The notes: generated from the sequence alone by a model not told the origin. Numbered from the stretch's first letter, positions 1 through 8,675 are shown. The stretch: DNA of 64,000 nt from Rugamonas brunnea (GCF_014042345.1 NZ_JACEZT010000015.1:62001-126000), one strand, 5' to 3'. Numbers and translations: made by a program.

Positions 1-34
1 GGAAATCAATGGCGATCAGGTCGTCGCAATGCAT
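1..34 (-). CDS. 5' end of a gene cut by the window edge, possibly an amidohydrolase
   Basis: Only eleven codons are visible, reading M-H-C-D-D-L-I-A-I-D-F from an ATG at 34. A CAGGAG ribosome-binding site lies seven bases upstream. The gene follows fcs in the same direction after 84 bases, so it is probably the next member of the ferulate operon. The start resembles the first beta strand of ACMSD-type amidohydrolases, which continue into His-x-His, but the metal ligands lie outside the window. The family is a guess; the existence of a start here is well supported. Confidence 0.5.
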   Translation of the reverse strand, partial: MHCDDLIAIDF

Positions 35-61
35 GGTGTGCTCCTGGATGTGGTGGTGACG

Positions 62-84
62 GGGCCGGCGCGCGGCGCCGGCCC
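62..84. repeat. intercistronic hairpin after fcs
   Basis: A perfect 10-base-pair stem (62-71 with 75-84) encloses a three-base GCG loop. It sits between the fcs stop codon and the next start in the same operon. No T-run follows on either strand, so an RNA-stability or attenuation element is more likely than an intrinsic terminator. Confidence 0.55.
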
Positions 85-118
85 GGGGTCGGGCTCGGGC
101 CCGCGCTTTGGCTTGGGC

Positions 119-1978
119 TCAGGCGAGGATGACGAAATCGTCCTGGCCGCGATACAGCGCTTCGATCAGCTCCGCGCGCCGGGCCAGCACGGCGCGCTGG
201 TTGATCGAGCCCTTGTCCGTCACCTCGCTGTGGTCGATCGACGGCGGGGTTTCCAGCAAGCGTATCCAGGCGACCCGGTTGGCCGAGCCGGTGGCCGTGC
301 TGTTGACGCGCGCCAGCAACGCCTGGAAGTGGGCGCGCACGGCCGCATGGGTCATCACCTCGAACAGGTCGGCCCGCTCATCGAGGCCGGCCAGTTGCCG
401 GCATTCGGCCGGACGGGCGAAGATCAGCAGGCCGATCTGGTCGCGGTTCATGCCGGCCACCACCACGTCCTGCACATAGGGCGCGCCGGCGGTGATGACC
501 TTGGCGCGCAGCGGACCGACGCTGACGAAGGTGCCCGAGGACAGCTTGAAATCTTCCGCGATGCGGCCGTCGAACACCAGGCCCAGTTCGGGCCGCGCCG
601 CGTCGACGAACTTGAGCGCGTCGCCGGTGCAGTAGTAGCCCTCGGCGTCGAACACTTCCGCGCTTTGCGCCGGATTGCGCCAGTAGCCAGGCATCACGTG
701 CGGGCCGCGCATGCGCGCTTCCAGCTTGCCGTCGATGGGCACCAGTTTGACCTCGCAACCGGGCGCCGGCAGGCCGACGTAGCCGGCGCCGATCACGCCG
801 CCGGTCGAGAACAGGCAGGACGGCGCCGTCTCCGTCATGCCCAGTCCCACCATCATCCGGATCAAATGGCCGCAATGGGCTTCGGTGACGCGGTCGAGCC
901 GGTCCCAGGCCGCCTGCGACAGGCCGGCGCCGGCGAAGAAGAACAGCTTCAGGCGGGCGAAGAATTTTTCGCGCAACTGGGCGTCGTGTTCGAGCACCAC
1001 GGTCAGGTCTTCCCACGCCTTGGGCACGTTGAAATAGACGGTGGGCGAAATCTCGCGCAGGTTGCGCAGGGTGGCGTCGAAGCGCTTGGCGGTGGGCTGG
1101 CCATCGTCGATGTAGAAGCTGCCGCCGTTGTAGAGCGCGATGCCGACGTTGTGGCTGCCGCCGAAGGTGTGGTTCCACGGCAGCCAGTCGACCAGCACCG
1201 GCGGCTCCTCGGCGAAGTAAGGCATGGTTTGCAACAGCATCTGCTGGTTGGCGCACAACATGCGTTGCGTGGTCACCACGGCCTTGGGCAGCTTGGTCGA
1301 GCCGGAGGTGAACAGGAACTTGGCGATGGTATCCGGGCCGACGGCGGCGTTGGCGGCATCGACCGTCTTCGGCACCGTCTCCAGCAGGTCCGCGAACGCG
1401 ATGCTGGGGCGGTCGGGCAGTTCGCCCTTGCCCAGCACGATCTCCACGTCGGCCGCCAGCGCGCCGGCGATGGCCTTGGCGAACGGCGCGCCTTCCGCCG
1501 CGTACACCATGCCCGGCGTGACCGTGTCGACGATGTGGCGCAGCTTGCCGTAGTCGGTGGCCACCAGCGAATAGGCCGGCGACACCGACGAATAGGGTAT
1601 GCCGGCGTACATGGCGGCGAACATCAGCTGGCTGTGCTCAAGGTCGTTCCCGGACAACACCAGCAATGGGCGTTCGACCGACAGGCCACGATCAAGCAGC
1701 CACTGGCCGATGCGGCGTACGCGCGCCAGCATGTCGGCATAGCTGATGCGGACCCACTCGCCATCCTCGCCGCGCGCCGCCATCAGCGTGCGCTCCGGGA
1801 ACTGGTGGGCGCCGTCCACCAGGCGGTCGGTCAGACAGCGCGGGTAGTCGCCCAGCGCTTCGAGCGGGCGGATGTGCCAGACGCCGTCGGCATCGCACCG
1901 GATCTCCGCCGGCGGATGACCGATGCTGACGGGCCGGTAGTCGGCTTCCACGATAGCCTTGAATGCTGCGGTATTCAT
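119..1978 (-). CDS. fcs: feruloyl-CoA synthetase
   Basis: A 619-residue adenylate-forming ligase expected to activate ferulate, p-coumarate or caffeate to the CoA thioester in the cytoplasm, the first step of CoA-dependent non-beta-oxidative side-chain cleavage. The ATP/phosphate loop FTSGSTKLPK, the GLGMTETAPS motif, YCTGD and FDGRIAEDFKLSSGT appear in the normal family order, and the C-terminal TDKGSINQ segment carries the probable catalytic lysine. The ATG at 1978 has GGAGAC five bases upstream. The gene lies downstream of ech, vdh and an acyl-CoA dehydrogenase on the same strand, which is the strongest support for feruloyl rather than another acyl specificity. Confidence 0.9.
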   Translation of the reverse strand: MNTAAFKAIVEADYRPVSIGHPPAEIRCDADGVWHIRPLEALGDYPRCLTDRLVDGAHQFPERTLMAARGEDGEWVRISYADMLARVRRIGQWLLDRGLSVERPLLVLSGNDLEHSQLMFAAMYAGIPYSSVSPAYSLVATDYGKLRHIVDTVTPGMVYAAEGAPFAKAIAGALAADVEIVLGKGELPDRPSIAFADLLETVPKTVDAANAAVGPDTIAKFLFTSGSTKLPKAVVTTQRMLCANQQMLLQTMPYFAEEPPVLVDWLPWNHTFGGSHNVGIALYNGGSFYIDDGQPTAKRFDATLRNLREISPTVYFNVPKAWEDLTVVLEHDAQLREKFFARLKLFFFAGAGLSQAAWDRLDRVTEAHCGHLIRMMVGLGMTETAPSCLFSTGGVIGAGYVGLPAPGCEVKLVPIDGKLEARMRGPHVMPGYWRNPAQSAEVFDAEGYYCTGDALKFVDAARPELGLVFDGRIAEDFKLSSGTFVSVGPLRAKVITAGAPYVQDVVVAGMNRDQIGLLIFARPAECRQLAGLDERADLFEVMTHAAVRAHFQALLARVNSTATGSANRVAWIRLLETPPSIDHSEVTDKGSINQRAVLARRAELIEALYRGQDDFVILA

Positions 1979-2058
1979 CTTGTCTCCTGTAGTCGTATTG
2001 TCTGGCGATAGCGCGCGATGTTCAAGCCACCTTGTTCAGCGCGCCACGCCGTTGGAAT

Positions 2059-3957
2059 TCAGGCCCAGAGGGCGGTGTCCGGCGCCAGGCCGACGCAGGC
2101 CGAGGCGGCCACGGTGTCGGCGTGGCCGCGCACTTGCGGCGCATAGGTGGCGAACCAGAAGCTGGCCAGCGCCAGCACGCCGCGCAGGTAGCCGGCATCC
2201 TCCGCACCCGCGCCCGGGGCGCCCGCCGGGGCCGATTCAGCCGCCCCTGCTGCCCCTGCTGCCGCTGCCACTCCTGCCACTCCTGCCGCTCCAGTTGCCG
2301 CTGCGGCCCCTGCCGACGCCGCTGCGGCCAGCCCGCCTTGCGCCGCGCGCGCCGCCTGGGCCACGCGCCAGCCGGCGCACACCAGTCCCGCCAGATGCAG
2401 GAAAGGCACGGCCGCCGCCTGCACGGTGGCGGGATCGCTGCTGCCGTTGGCCAGCAGGAAGTCGGTGGCCCGCTCCAGATCGTCCACATTGGCCGCCAGC
2501 GCCTTGGCGTGGCCGGCCAGCTCCCGCACGTCGGCCAGGGCCGCGACGTCGGCGCGGATCTCGGCCACCAGTTCGCGCAGCGTGGCGCCGTTCTCGCGCA
2601 GGATCTTGCGGCTGACCAGATCATTGGCCTGGATGCCGGTGGTGCCCTCGTAAATGCGCGTCACGCGCCCGTCGCGGTAGTGCTGGGCGACGCCCGTTTC
2701 CTCGACAAAGCCCATGCCGCCGAACACCTGGATCGCGTCGTCGCAAACCAGATTGCCGGTCTCGGTATTCCAGCCCTTCAGCACCGGCATCAGCAGGTCG
2801 ATGTAACGTCGGCTGCGGGCGGCCGCCTCGGGCGATGGATGGTGGCGCGCCTGATCGAACCACGCGGCAGCCGGATAGACCAGCGCCCGCATGGCGAAAA
2901 TCCGGGTGCGCATCGCCAGCAACTGGCGTTTGACGTCCGGGTGGCCGGCGATAGGCCGGCCGGCCTCGCCCGCCACCTTGCCCTGGCTGCGCTCATTCGC
3001 GTAGCGCAGCGCCATCTGGTAGGCGCGTTCGGCCAGCGCCACGCCGTGCAGGCTGACGCCGAAACGGGCTTCGTTCATCATCACGAACATGTATTCGATG
3101 CCGCGATTCAGTTCCCCCACGAGGTAACCAACCGCCCCGCCCTGGTCGCCATAGGCCATGGTGCAGGTCGGGCTGCCGTGGATGCCCATCTTGTGTTCCA
3201 GCGAGACGGCGCGCACATCGTTCTTCGCCCCCAGGCTGCCGTCGGCGTTGACGAGGAACTTGGGCACCAGGAACAGCGAAATGCCCTTGATGCCGGCCGG
3301 CGCGTCGGGCAGCCGGGCCAGCACCAGGTGGACGATGTTGTCCGTCAGTTCATGGTCGCCGTAGGAAATGAAAATCTTTTGGCCAAACAGGCGATAGCTG
3401 CCGTCGGCGGCGGCTTCGGCGCGCATGCGCACGGCCGCCAGATCGGAACCGGCCTGCGGCTCCGTCAGGCTCATATTGCAGGCCCACTCGCCGCTGACGA
3501 TGCGCGGCAGGTACAGGGCCTTCATGGCCTCATCGGCCGCCACGTCCAGCGCCTCGGTCTGGCCCAGCGTCAGTTGCGGCAGCATGGTGAAGGCCAGGTT
3601 GGCGGAGAACCACATCTCCCACACGGGCGCCCAGAGCGCCTTGGGCAAGCCCTGCCCGCCGTACTGCTCCGGCAGCGACAGGCCCAGCCAGCCGCCGGCC
3701 ACGAATTGGTCCCAGGCCTCCTGCCAGCCGTAGGGCACGACCACGCGGTCGCCATCGAGGCGGCAGCCCTGCAGGTCGCCGGACTTGTTGATCGGCGCCA
3801 GCACGCCGGCCGCGAATTTGTCGGCTTCCTCAAGAATGCTGTAGACCAGCTCCGGTTCGGCCGCCTCGCAGCCGGGCAAGGCCGCGATACTGTCGATGCC
3901 GACCAGATGGTCGAGGATGAAGCGCATATCGCGCAGCGGTGCGCCGTAGGTGTCCAT
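2059..3957 (-). CDS. acyl-CoA dehydrogenase with an Ala-rich C-terminal insertion
   Basis: A 632-residue FAD-dependent acyl-CoA dehydrogenase of the long, AidB/FadE-like bacterial type. It contains the family signatures SLTEPQAGSD, KIFISYGDHELTD, EHKMGIHGSPT and DAIQVFGGMGFVEE, followed by RIYEGTTGIQAND. In ferulate operons such enzymes are thought to serve a beta-oxidation-like branch or reduced hydroxycinnamates; the substrate here is unknown. About fifty residues near positions 538-588 (DNA roughly 2193-2346) are almost entirely Ala, Gly, Ser and Pro, encoded by imperfect triplet-like repeats. They interrupt the C-terminal helical domain just before the conserved YLRGVLALASFWF segment. The gene lies between vdh and fcs. 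Confidence 0.85.
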   Translation of the reverse strand: MDTYGAPLRDMRFILDHLVGIDSIAALPGCEAAEPELVYSILEEADKFAAGVLAPINKSGDLQGCRLDGDRVVVPYGWQEAWDQFVAGGWLGLSLPEQYGGQGLPKALWAPVWEMWFSANLAFTMLPQLTLGQTEALDVAADEAMKALYLPRIVSGEWACNMSLTEPQAGSDLAAVRMRAEAAADGSYRLFGQKIFISYGDHELTDNIVHLVLARLPDAPAGIKGISLFLVPKFLVNADGSLGAKNDVRAVSLEHKMGIHGSPTCTMAYGDQGGAVGYLVGELNRGIEYMFVMMNEARFGVSLHGVALAERAYQMALRYANERSQGKVAGEAGRPIAGHPDVKRQLLAMRTRIFAMRALVYPAAAWFDQARHHPSPEAAARSRRYIDLLMPVLKGWNTETGNLVCDDAIQVFGGMGFVEETGVAQHYRDGRVTRIYEGTTGIQANDLVSRKILRENGATLRELVAEIRADVAALADVRELAGHAKALAANVDDLERATDFLLANGSSDPATVQAAAVPFLHLAGLVCAGWRVAQAARAAQGGLAAAASAGAAAATGAAGVAGVAAAAGAAGAAESAPAGAPGAGAEDAGYLRGVLALASFWFATYAPQVRGHADTVAASACVGLAPDTALWA

Positions 3958-4022
3958 GTGTTATCCCAAACTGTGGGCGCGGGGCGGGCCCGCGCCGAAA
4001 TGACTCAAATACTGATCCAGCG

Positions 4023-4046
4023 GGCCGGCCCTGATCAGGGCCGGCC
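4023..4046. repeat. perfect 24-bp palindrome between vdh and the acyl-CoA dehydrogenase gene
   Basis: The sequence reads GGCCGGCCCTGA followed by its exact reverse complement, with no spacer. It lies in the 111-base gap between the vdh stop codon and the next start on the same strand. Transcribed RNA would form a very stable hairpin, and no T-run follows. A role in differential stability of the operon message is possible. Confidence 0.6.
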
Positions 4047-4068
4047 GCCCGCCGCGGAAGCGACTTTC

Positions 4069-5523
4069 CTACACCGGGTAGTGGCGGTGCGTGGTTTGCA
4101 CCGTAATCCAGCGCAGGTCGGTGAACTCGGCCATGCCCGCCTTGCCGCCGAAGCGGCCGTAGCCGGACGCCTTGACGCCGCCGAACGGCATCGGCGCCTC
4201 GTCATGCACGGTCGAGGAGTTGATGTGGCAGATGCCCGACTCGATGCGCTTGGCCAGCGCCATGGCGCGCCCGATGTCCTTGCTGAACACGGAGGCCGAC
4301 AAGCCGTACTCGCTGTCGTTGGCCAGCGCCACCGCCTCGTCGTCGCTGTCCACGCGCAGCACCGAGACCACGGGGCCGAACGCTTCCTCGCGGTACAGGT
4401 CCATGGCCTTGGTCAGGCCATCCACCAGCACCGGTTGCAGTAGCGCGCCGTCGGCCTGCACCGGGCCGGTGGCCAGCGTTGCGCCCTTGGCCACCGCGTC
4501 GGCCACCAGGCGCTCGACGCGCGCGGCCGCCTCGGGGCTGACCATGGCGCCCAGGATGCAGCCCTCGCTGCCCGGCTTGCCCGCTTTCATGCTCGCCACC
4601 TTGGTCGCCAGCTTGTCGACAAACGCATCGGCCACGGAACGGGCGACGATGATGCGATCGGTGGACATGCAGATCTGGCCCTGGTTGAAGTAGGAGCCGA
4701 AGGCGGCGGCCGTCACGGCTTCGTCGATATCGGCATCTTCCAGCACCAGCATCGGGTTCTTGCCGCCCAGTTCCAGCACGGCCGGCTTCAGGTATTTGGC
4801 CGCCAGCTGGCCGATGATGCGGCCAACATGGGTCGAACCGGTGAAGTTGACGCGCTTGACGGCCGGATTGGCGATCAAGCGCTCGACCAGCGCCGCCGCG
4901 TCGGCCGGCGCGTTGCTGAGCACATTGACGACGCCGGCCGGGAAGCCCGCCTCCTGGAACACGTCGCCGATCAGGCGGTGCAGGCCCGGCGTCAGTTCCG
5001 ACGCCTTCAGCACCACCGTGTTGCCGCAGGCCAGAGGCACAGCGATGGCGCGCGTGCCCAGGATGACAGGCGCGTTCCACGGCGCGATGCCGAGCACCAC
5101 GCCAGCCGGCTGGCGCACGGCCATGGCCAGGTTGCCGTCCACGTCGGACGGGATCACTTCGCCGCCAACCTGGTTGACCATGCCGGCCGCGTCGCGCAGC
5201 ATATTGGCCGCCAGCATGGCGTTGAAGCCGTACCACACCGGCGTCGACGCCGCCTCGGCCACGCCCATGGCGATAAAGTCGGGCGCCCGGCGGTCCATCA
5301 CCTCGGCCGCCTTCAGCAGCAGCAAACGGCGCGCGCTGGGCGCCATCGCGGCCCAGGCCGGGAACGCGGCGGCGGCGGCGGCCACGGCAGCGTCGGCGTC
5401 TTCCAGCGTGGCGGCGGCGGCCAGCGTCACCACCTCGCCGCTGACGGGGTTCTTGCGCTCGAACGTGGCGCCGTTGGCGGCGGGACGGCTCTCGCCGCCG
5501 ATCAGCAATGCAATCTTATTCAT
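4069..5523 (-). CDS. vdh: vanillin (aromatic aldehyde) dehydrogenase
   Basis: A 484-residue NAD(P)-dependent aldehyde dehydrogenase expected to oxidise the vanillin or 4-hydroxybenzaldehyde released by the hydratase/lyase to the acid. Catalytic-site residues are visible: Asn150 in APWN, Lys173 in VLKASE, Glu251 in LELGGKNP and the nucleophile Cys285 in QGQICMS. The short spacing FTGSTHVGRIIG is typical of the vanillin/salicylaldehyde dehydrogenase branch. The gene starts at 5523, 66 bases after the ech stop codon, and operon position defines the probable substrate. Confidence 0.88.
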   Translation of the reverse strand: MNKIALLIGGESRPAANGATFERKNPVSGEVVTLAAAATLEDADAAVAAAAAAFPAWAAMAPSARRLLLLKAAEVMDRRAPDFIAMGVAEAASTPVWYGFNAMLAANMLRDAAGMVNQVGGEVIPSDVDGNLAMAVRQPAGVVLGIAPWNAPVILGTRAIAVPLACGNTVVLKASELTPGLHRLIGDVFQEAGFPAGVVNVLSNAPADAAALVERLIANPAVKRVNFTGSTHVGRIIGQLAAKYLKPAVLELGGKNPMLVLEDADIDEAVTAAAFGSYFNQGQICMSTDRIIVARSVADAFVDKLATKVASMKAGKPGSEGCILGAMVSPEAAARVERLVADAVAKGATLATGPVQADGALLQPVLVDGLTKAMDLYREEAFGPVVSVLRVDSDDEAVALANDSEYGLSASVFSKDIGRAMALAKRIESGICHINSSTVHDEAPMPFGGVKASGYGRFGGKAGMAEFTDLRWITVQTTHRHYPV

Positions 5524-5589
5524 CGTCTCCTCCTCGATAGGGTTCCGGCGCCTGCAATGGGCTGCCGGTCGGTGTAGGTTGGTGCCGGC

Positions 5590-6423
5590 TTATTTGCGCT
5601 GGTAGGTTTGCAGGCCGGGCTTGAGGGTCTTGTCATCGAGGAATTGCTTCATGCCTTCCTTGCGGCCCTGCTCTGGATCGCGGCCGATGCACTGGTCCAG
5701 CTTGGCGTACAGGTAGTCCTCGCACTGGTCCCAATCGAGTTCGCGGCAACGCTTGAAGCCGTTCTTGGCGTAGCGCAGCACCACCGGATTCTTCTCCAGC
5801 AACTTGTTGGCCAGCGCTTGCACTTCTTCGCGCAACTGGGCGCGCGGCACGCTCTTGTTGACCAGGCCCATCTGCGCCGCCTTCTGGCCGCCGAACGGCT
5901 CGCCCGTCATGATGTAGTACAGCGATTCGCGGTGACCGACGGTGTCGGCCATGGCCTTGCTCACCAGGTTGCCCGGCGGGATGCCCCAGTTGATCTCGGA
6001 CAGGCCGAAGGTGGCCTCGTCGGCGGCGATGGCCAGGTCGCAGGCCACCAGCGGCGAGAAACCGCCGCCAAAGCACCAGCCGTTGACCATGGCGATGGTC
6101 GGCTTGTTGTACATGCGCAGCAGCTTCCACTGCCATTCGCAGGCGTCGCGGCGCGAACGTTCCTGGAAGATCTCGGGCTTGCCATCCGTTTCGCGGAAGT
6201 ATTCCTTGAGGTCCATGCCGGCTGTCCAGGAGTCGCCGGCGCCGGTCAGCACCAGCACTGCGGCTTCCTCGTCCAGTTCCAGCGTCTGCAGCACATCGAT
6301 CATCTCGCGGTTGAGCGTCGGGCTCATCGCGTTGCGTTTTTCCGGGCGGTTCAGCGTGACCCAGGCGATGCCCGCCTCGACTTTGACATCCACACAAGTC
6401 CAACGTTGTTCGTACTTAGCCAT
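5590..6423 (-). CDS. ech: p-hydroxycinnamoyl-CoA hydratase/lyase (feruloyl-CoA hydratase/lyase)
   Basis: A 277-residue crotonase-fold enzyme that hydrates feruloyl-CoA and cleaves the adduct to vanillin and acetyl-CoA. The functional residues of characterised HCHL enzymes are present at the same numbers: Ser123 in GFSPL, Glu143 in LSEINWG and Tyr239 in YLYAKLD. The oxyanion-hole segment GWCFGGGFSP and the AGMDLKEYFRE loop are also conserved. It is the first gene of the minus-strand operon, and a perfect ATCAGG/CCTGAT dyad lies 25-39 bases upstream of its start. This residue-level match makes it one of the most secure assignments in the window. Confidence 0.93.
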   Translation of the reverse strand: MAKYEQRWTCVDVKVEAGIAWVTLNRPEKRNAMSPTLNREMIDVLQTLELDEEAAVLVLTGAGDSWTAGMDLKEYFRETDGKPEIFQERSRRDACEWQWKLLRMYNKPTIAMVNGWCFGGGFSPLVACDLAIAADEATFGLSEINWGIPPGNLVSKAMADTVGHRESLYYIMTGEPFGGQKAAQMGLVNKSVPRAQLREEVQALANKLLEKNPVVLRYAKNGFKRCRELDWDQCEDYLYAKLDQCIGRDPEQGRKEGMKQFLDDKTLKPGLQTYQRK

Positions 6424-6447
6424 TCTCAGCCTCCTTAATTGGTTAAT

Positions 6448-6462
6448 ATCAGGCTACCTGAT
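6448..6462. promoter_or_regulatory. probable MarR-family operator in front of ech
   Basis: ATCAGG and CCTGAT flank CTA, giving a perfect dyad 25 bases upstream of the ech start. A related site is in front of the divergent marR gene, and a third lies upstream of the feruloyl esterase. The placement fits repression by the neighbouring MarR protein, relieved by hydroxycinnamoyl-CoA as known for FerR/FerC-type regulators. Binding itself is inferred. Confidence 0.7.
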
Positions 6463-6564
6463 ACATCAATCATAAAGGATAAAAATAAAAACGCAAGCCT
6501 GCGTCAAGCTTTTCCGAAAATAATTCCGATGCCGGCCCCGGTTGCGGTAAGATCTGCAACATAT

Positions 6565-6579
6565 ATCAGGCAACCTGCC
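6565..6579. promoter_or_regulatory. probable MarR-family operator in front of marR
   Basis: ATCAGGCAACCTGCC matches the ech-proximal dyad in its left half and in the CCTG core. It sits 23-37 bases upstream of the regulator start, so the regulator probably controls itself as well as the catabolic operon. Confidence 0.6.
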
Positions 6580-6601
6580 AACCTTCACACACGGAATCAC
6601 C

Positions 6602-7105
6602 ATGAACGCACTCCTCAACGACACCGCCGGCGACGAGAAAAACCGCCCGCTCGGTGTCTGCTACCTGATCGGCCGGCTCGACCATGCCGTCAACCGCCGC
6701 ATCCGCGACGCCCTGACCCCGCTGGGCCTGACGGTGAGCCAGTACACGGCGCTGTCATTCCTTGAGTCACATGCGCAGATCAGCAACGCCCAGCTGGCCG
6801 AACGCTCGCTGATCTCGCCGCAATCGGCCAACGAGATGGTCAAGCTGATGGAACAAAAGGGCTGGGTCGAACGCCATCCCGACCCCACCCACGGCCGCAT
6901 CGTGCGCCTGAGCCTGACGGCCACGGGCCAGTCCCTGCTGGACCAGGCGCACGCATTCGTGGCGCGGCTGGAAGCGGGCATGCTGTCCAAGCTGACGGCC
7001 GGCCAGCGCACCGCCCTGCACCAGAACCTGCGCCAGGTGCTGCACGCGCTGAGCGCGATCATGATCGACCCCACGCTGGCCGATGAAGTGAGCAAGGGCC
7101 AGTGA
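6602..7105 (+). CDS. MarR-family regulator of the ferulate operon (FerR/FerC-like)
   Basis: A 167-residue winged-helix protein. The DNA-binding segment runs from about residue 55 (SNAQLAERSLISPQSANEMV) through the wing HPDPTHGRIV. It is divergent from ech with a 178-base shared control region holding two related dyads. In other proteobacteria, MarR proteins in this position repress fcs/ech/vdh and respond to the CoA thioester of the hydroxycinnamate. Identification as MarR is secure; the effector is inferred from context. Confidence 0.85.
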   Translation: MNALLNDTAGDEKNRPLGVCYLIGRLDHAVNRRIRDALTPLGLTVSQYTALSFLESHAQISNAQLAERSLISPQSANEMVKLMEQKGWVERHPDPTHGRIVRLSLTATGQSLLDQAHAFVARLEAGMLSKLTAGQRTALHQNLRQVLHALSAIMIDPTLADEVSKGQ

Positions 7106-7144
7106 GCACACCCGGCGATGACGTTGAGTAAGGAATAGCCACCG

Positions 7145-8050
7145 ATGGACTTGAAACAACTGGAATATTTCGTTCGCGTGGCCGAGCTCGGCAGCTTCAC
7201 GCGGGCCGCGAGCGTGCTCGACATCGTCCAGCCGGCGCTGAGCCGCCAGGTACGCATGTTGGAACTGGAATTCAAGCAGACGTTGTTGGTGCGCAACGGC
7301 CGTGGCGTCGTCACCACCGACGCCGGCAAGCTGCTGCTCGAATACGGCCGCGGCATCCTGTACCAGGTGGAGCGCCTGCGCGAGGAACTGGGCCGCGCGC
7401 GCGGCGCGCTGGTGGGCCATGTGGCGCTGGGTCTGCCGCCCAGCCTGCTGAAGATCCTGGCCGTGCCGATCTTCCGCGAATTCAAGGAGCGCTTCCCGGC
7501 CGCCACGCTGGCCATCCGCGAAGGCATGAGTTCGGGCATGCACGAATCGCTGCTGTCGGGCCGGCTGGACGTGGCCCTGCTGTACAACGCCTCGCCCCTG
7601 CCCGATGTGGACCTGACGCCGCTGCTGGAGGAAGAATTGTTCCTGGTCGCGCCCCAGGGCGACGGCGTGCCGGCCACGCCGGTCGCCATCGGCGAATTGC
7701 CGGACTACCCGCTGATCGTGCCCAGCCGCCCGAACGCGATCCGCATGCTGATCGAAGGCGAACTGGCCAACCTGGGTCTGCGCCCCACCATCGCCTTCGA
7801 AGTGGACGGCGTGAACGCCATCCTCGATCTGGTGGCCGAGGGCTTCGGTTACGCCATCCTGTCGCAGACGGCGGTGGCCAACCTGGCCAGCGCGCGCCAG
7901 TACCGGCTGCGCTCCATCCTCGGCGATGGACTCAAGGCCAAGCTGTCGCTGGCCGTCAATTCGCACCGCCAGGTCACGGCCACCCAGCAGGGGCTGATCG
8001 ACCTGGTGCGGGAAATGGTGGCCGAGCACCTGGACCGGGCGCCGCTCTAG
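7145..8050 (+). CDS. LysR-family transcriptional regulator
   Basis: A 301-residue LysR protein with an N-terminal helix-turn-helix (FTRAASVLDIVQPALSRQVR) and a two-lobed effector domain from about residue 90. It begins 39 bases after marR in the same direction, so the two may be cotranscribed. The effector-domain motifs PSLLKILAVPIF, IREGMSSGMHESLLSGRLD and LYNASP resemble the Nac/Cbl/TsaR-like group often found near aromatic catabolism genes. Its target is not visible; a second layer of control over the phenylpropanoid genes is plausible. The TAG stop codon lies within a 9-base tandem repeat. Confidence 0.8.
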   Translation: MDLKQLEYFVRVAELGSFTRAASVLDIVQPALSRQVRMLELEFKQTLLVRNGRGVVTTDAGKLLLEYGRGILYQVERLREELGRARGALVGHVALGLPPSLLKILAVPIFREFKERFPAATLAIREGMSSGMHESLLSGRLDVALLYNASPLPDVDLTPLLEEELFLVAPQGDGVPATPVAIGELPDYPLIVPSRPNAIRMLIEGELANLGLRPTIAFEVDGVNAILDLVAEGFGYAILSQTAVANLASARQYRLRSILGDGLKAKLSLAVNSHRQVTATQQGLIDLVREMVAEHLDRAPL

Positions 8051-8086
8051 CCGTTCTAGCCGTTCTAGCCGTTCTAGCCGGTCTAG
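8042..8086. repeat. five tandem 9-bp repeats across the LysR stop codon
   Basis: The unit CCGTTCTAG occurs three times exactly and twice with one change (CCGCTCTAG first, CCGGTCTAG last). Each unit contains TAG, so the array gives repeated in-frame stop codons at the end of the LysR gene. The GC-rich convergent region to 8213 contains further C/G-rich imperfect repeats but no clear gene. Slipped-strand expansion is the likely origin. Confidence 0.8.
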
Positions 8087-8213
8087 CCATGTAAGCCGCG
8101 CCCGCCGTTCGTCCGGGCCGTCCCGCCCGCCATGCCCGTCCTGCCTGTCCTGCCCGCCCTGCCCTTGCGGGCTCAGGCGGGTTCAGGCGGGCGGGCCCGT
8201 CCAGAATTGAAGA

Positions 8214-8675
8214 TTACTTGTAGATCCCGGCGCCGATGATGACGTCGTCCACTTTTTCCAGATACGTGGACTTGCTCTCGATGGCGCCGGTGGCCGGGCT
8301 CGGCCACTTGTAATCGACCCAGCCCCGGCCCTTGGTTTCCACGGTATTTACATATTCGCGGAAGATCATCTTGCCATCGACATCCTTGATGCCGGGCGTG
8401 GATTTGCCGACCAGCTTGGGATTGGGATGGGCCAGGCCCATGCCCGTCATGTCGAAGGCGACGACGTACATATCCTTGACGCGGAACTGACTGCCCTGCT
8501 TGTTGAACTCCGCCAGCGCCTTGTCCCTGCCGTTCTGCTTCCAGTAGGCGACCGCCTTCTTCACCAGCGCTTCCGCTTCGGGCGCCGTGCCCCGGTCCTC
8601 GCCGGCCAGGCACAGCGCGGGCAGCAGCAGCGCCACGCCGATGCAGGTCTTGATGGATGGAATGATCGATTTCAT
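8214..8675 (-). CDS. secreted single-Cache-domain protein
   Basis: A 153-residue protein whose N-terminal signal peptide (KTCIGVALLLPALCLAGE) is followed by one Cache-type sensory domain. The typical features are VYVVAFDMTGMGLAHPNPKLVGK-like strands, the D-x-D-G-K-M-IFREYV loop and a final WPSPATGAIESKSTYL segment. It has no membrane anchor or signalling output, so it probably acts as a periplasmic ligand-binding protein. The ATG at 8675 has AAGGAA eight bases upstream. It follows the feruloyl-esterase gene by 80 bases on the same strand, suggesting a link to detection of released phenolic acids; that link is inferred only from position. Confidence 0.7.
   Translation of the reverse strand: MKSIIPSIKTCIGVALLLPALCLAGEDRGTAPEAEALVKKAVAYWKQNGRDKALAEFNKQGSQFRVKDMYVVAFDMTGMGLAHPNPKLVGKSTPGIKDVDGKMIFREYVNTVETKGRGWVDYKWPSPATGAIESKSTYLEKVDDVIIGAGIYK

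Noticed and set aside
29..2011. 660-residue open frame on the plus strand opposite fcs
   Set aside because: Arg/Gly/His-rich translation with no family motif, antisense to a gene with complete adenylation motifs; a by-product of high GC. The same applies to 2032-4443, 30338-32452 and 46019-48022.
8042..8086. CRISPR-like array
   Set aside because: Units are nine bases with no spacers and no cas genes; simple tandem repeat.
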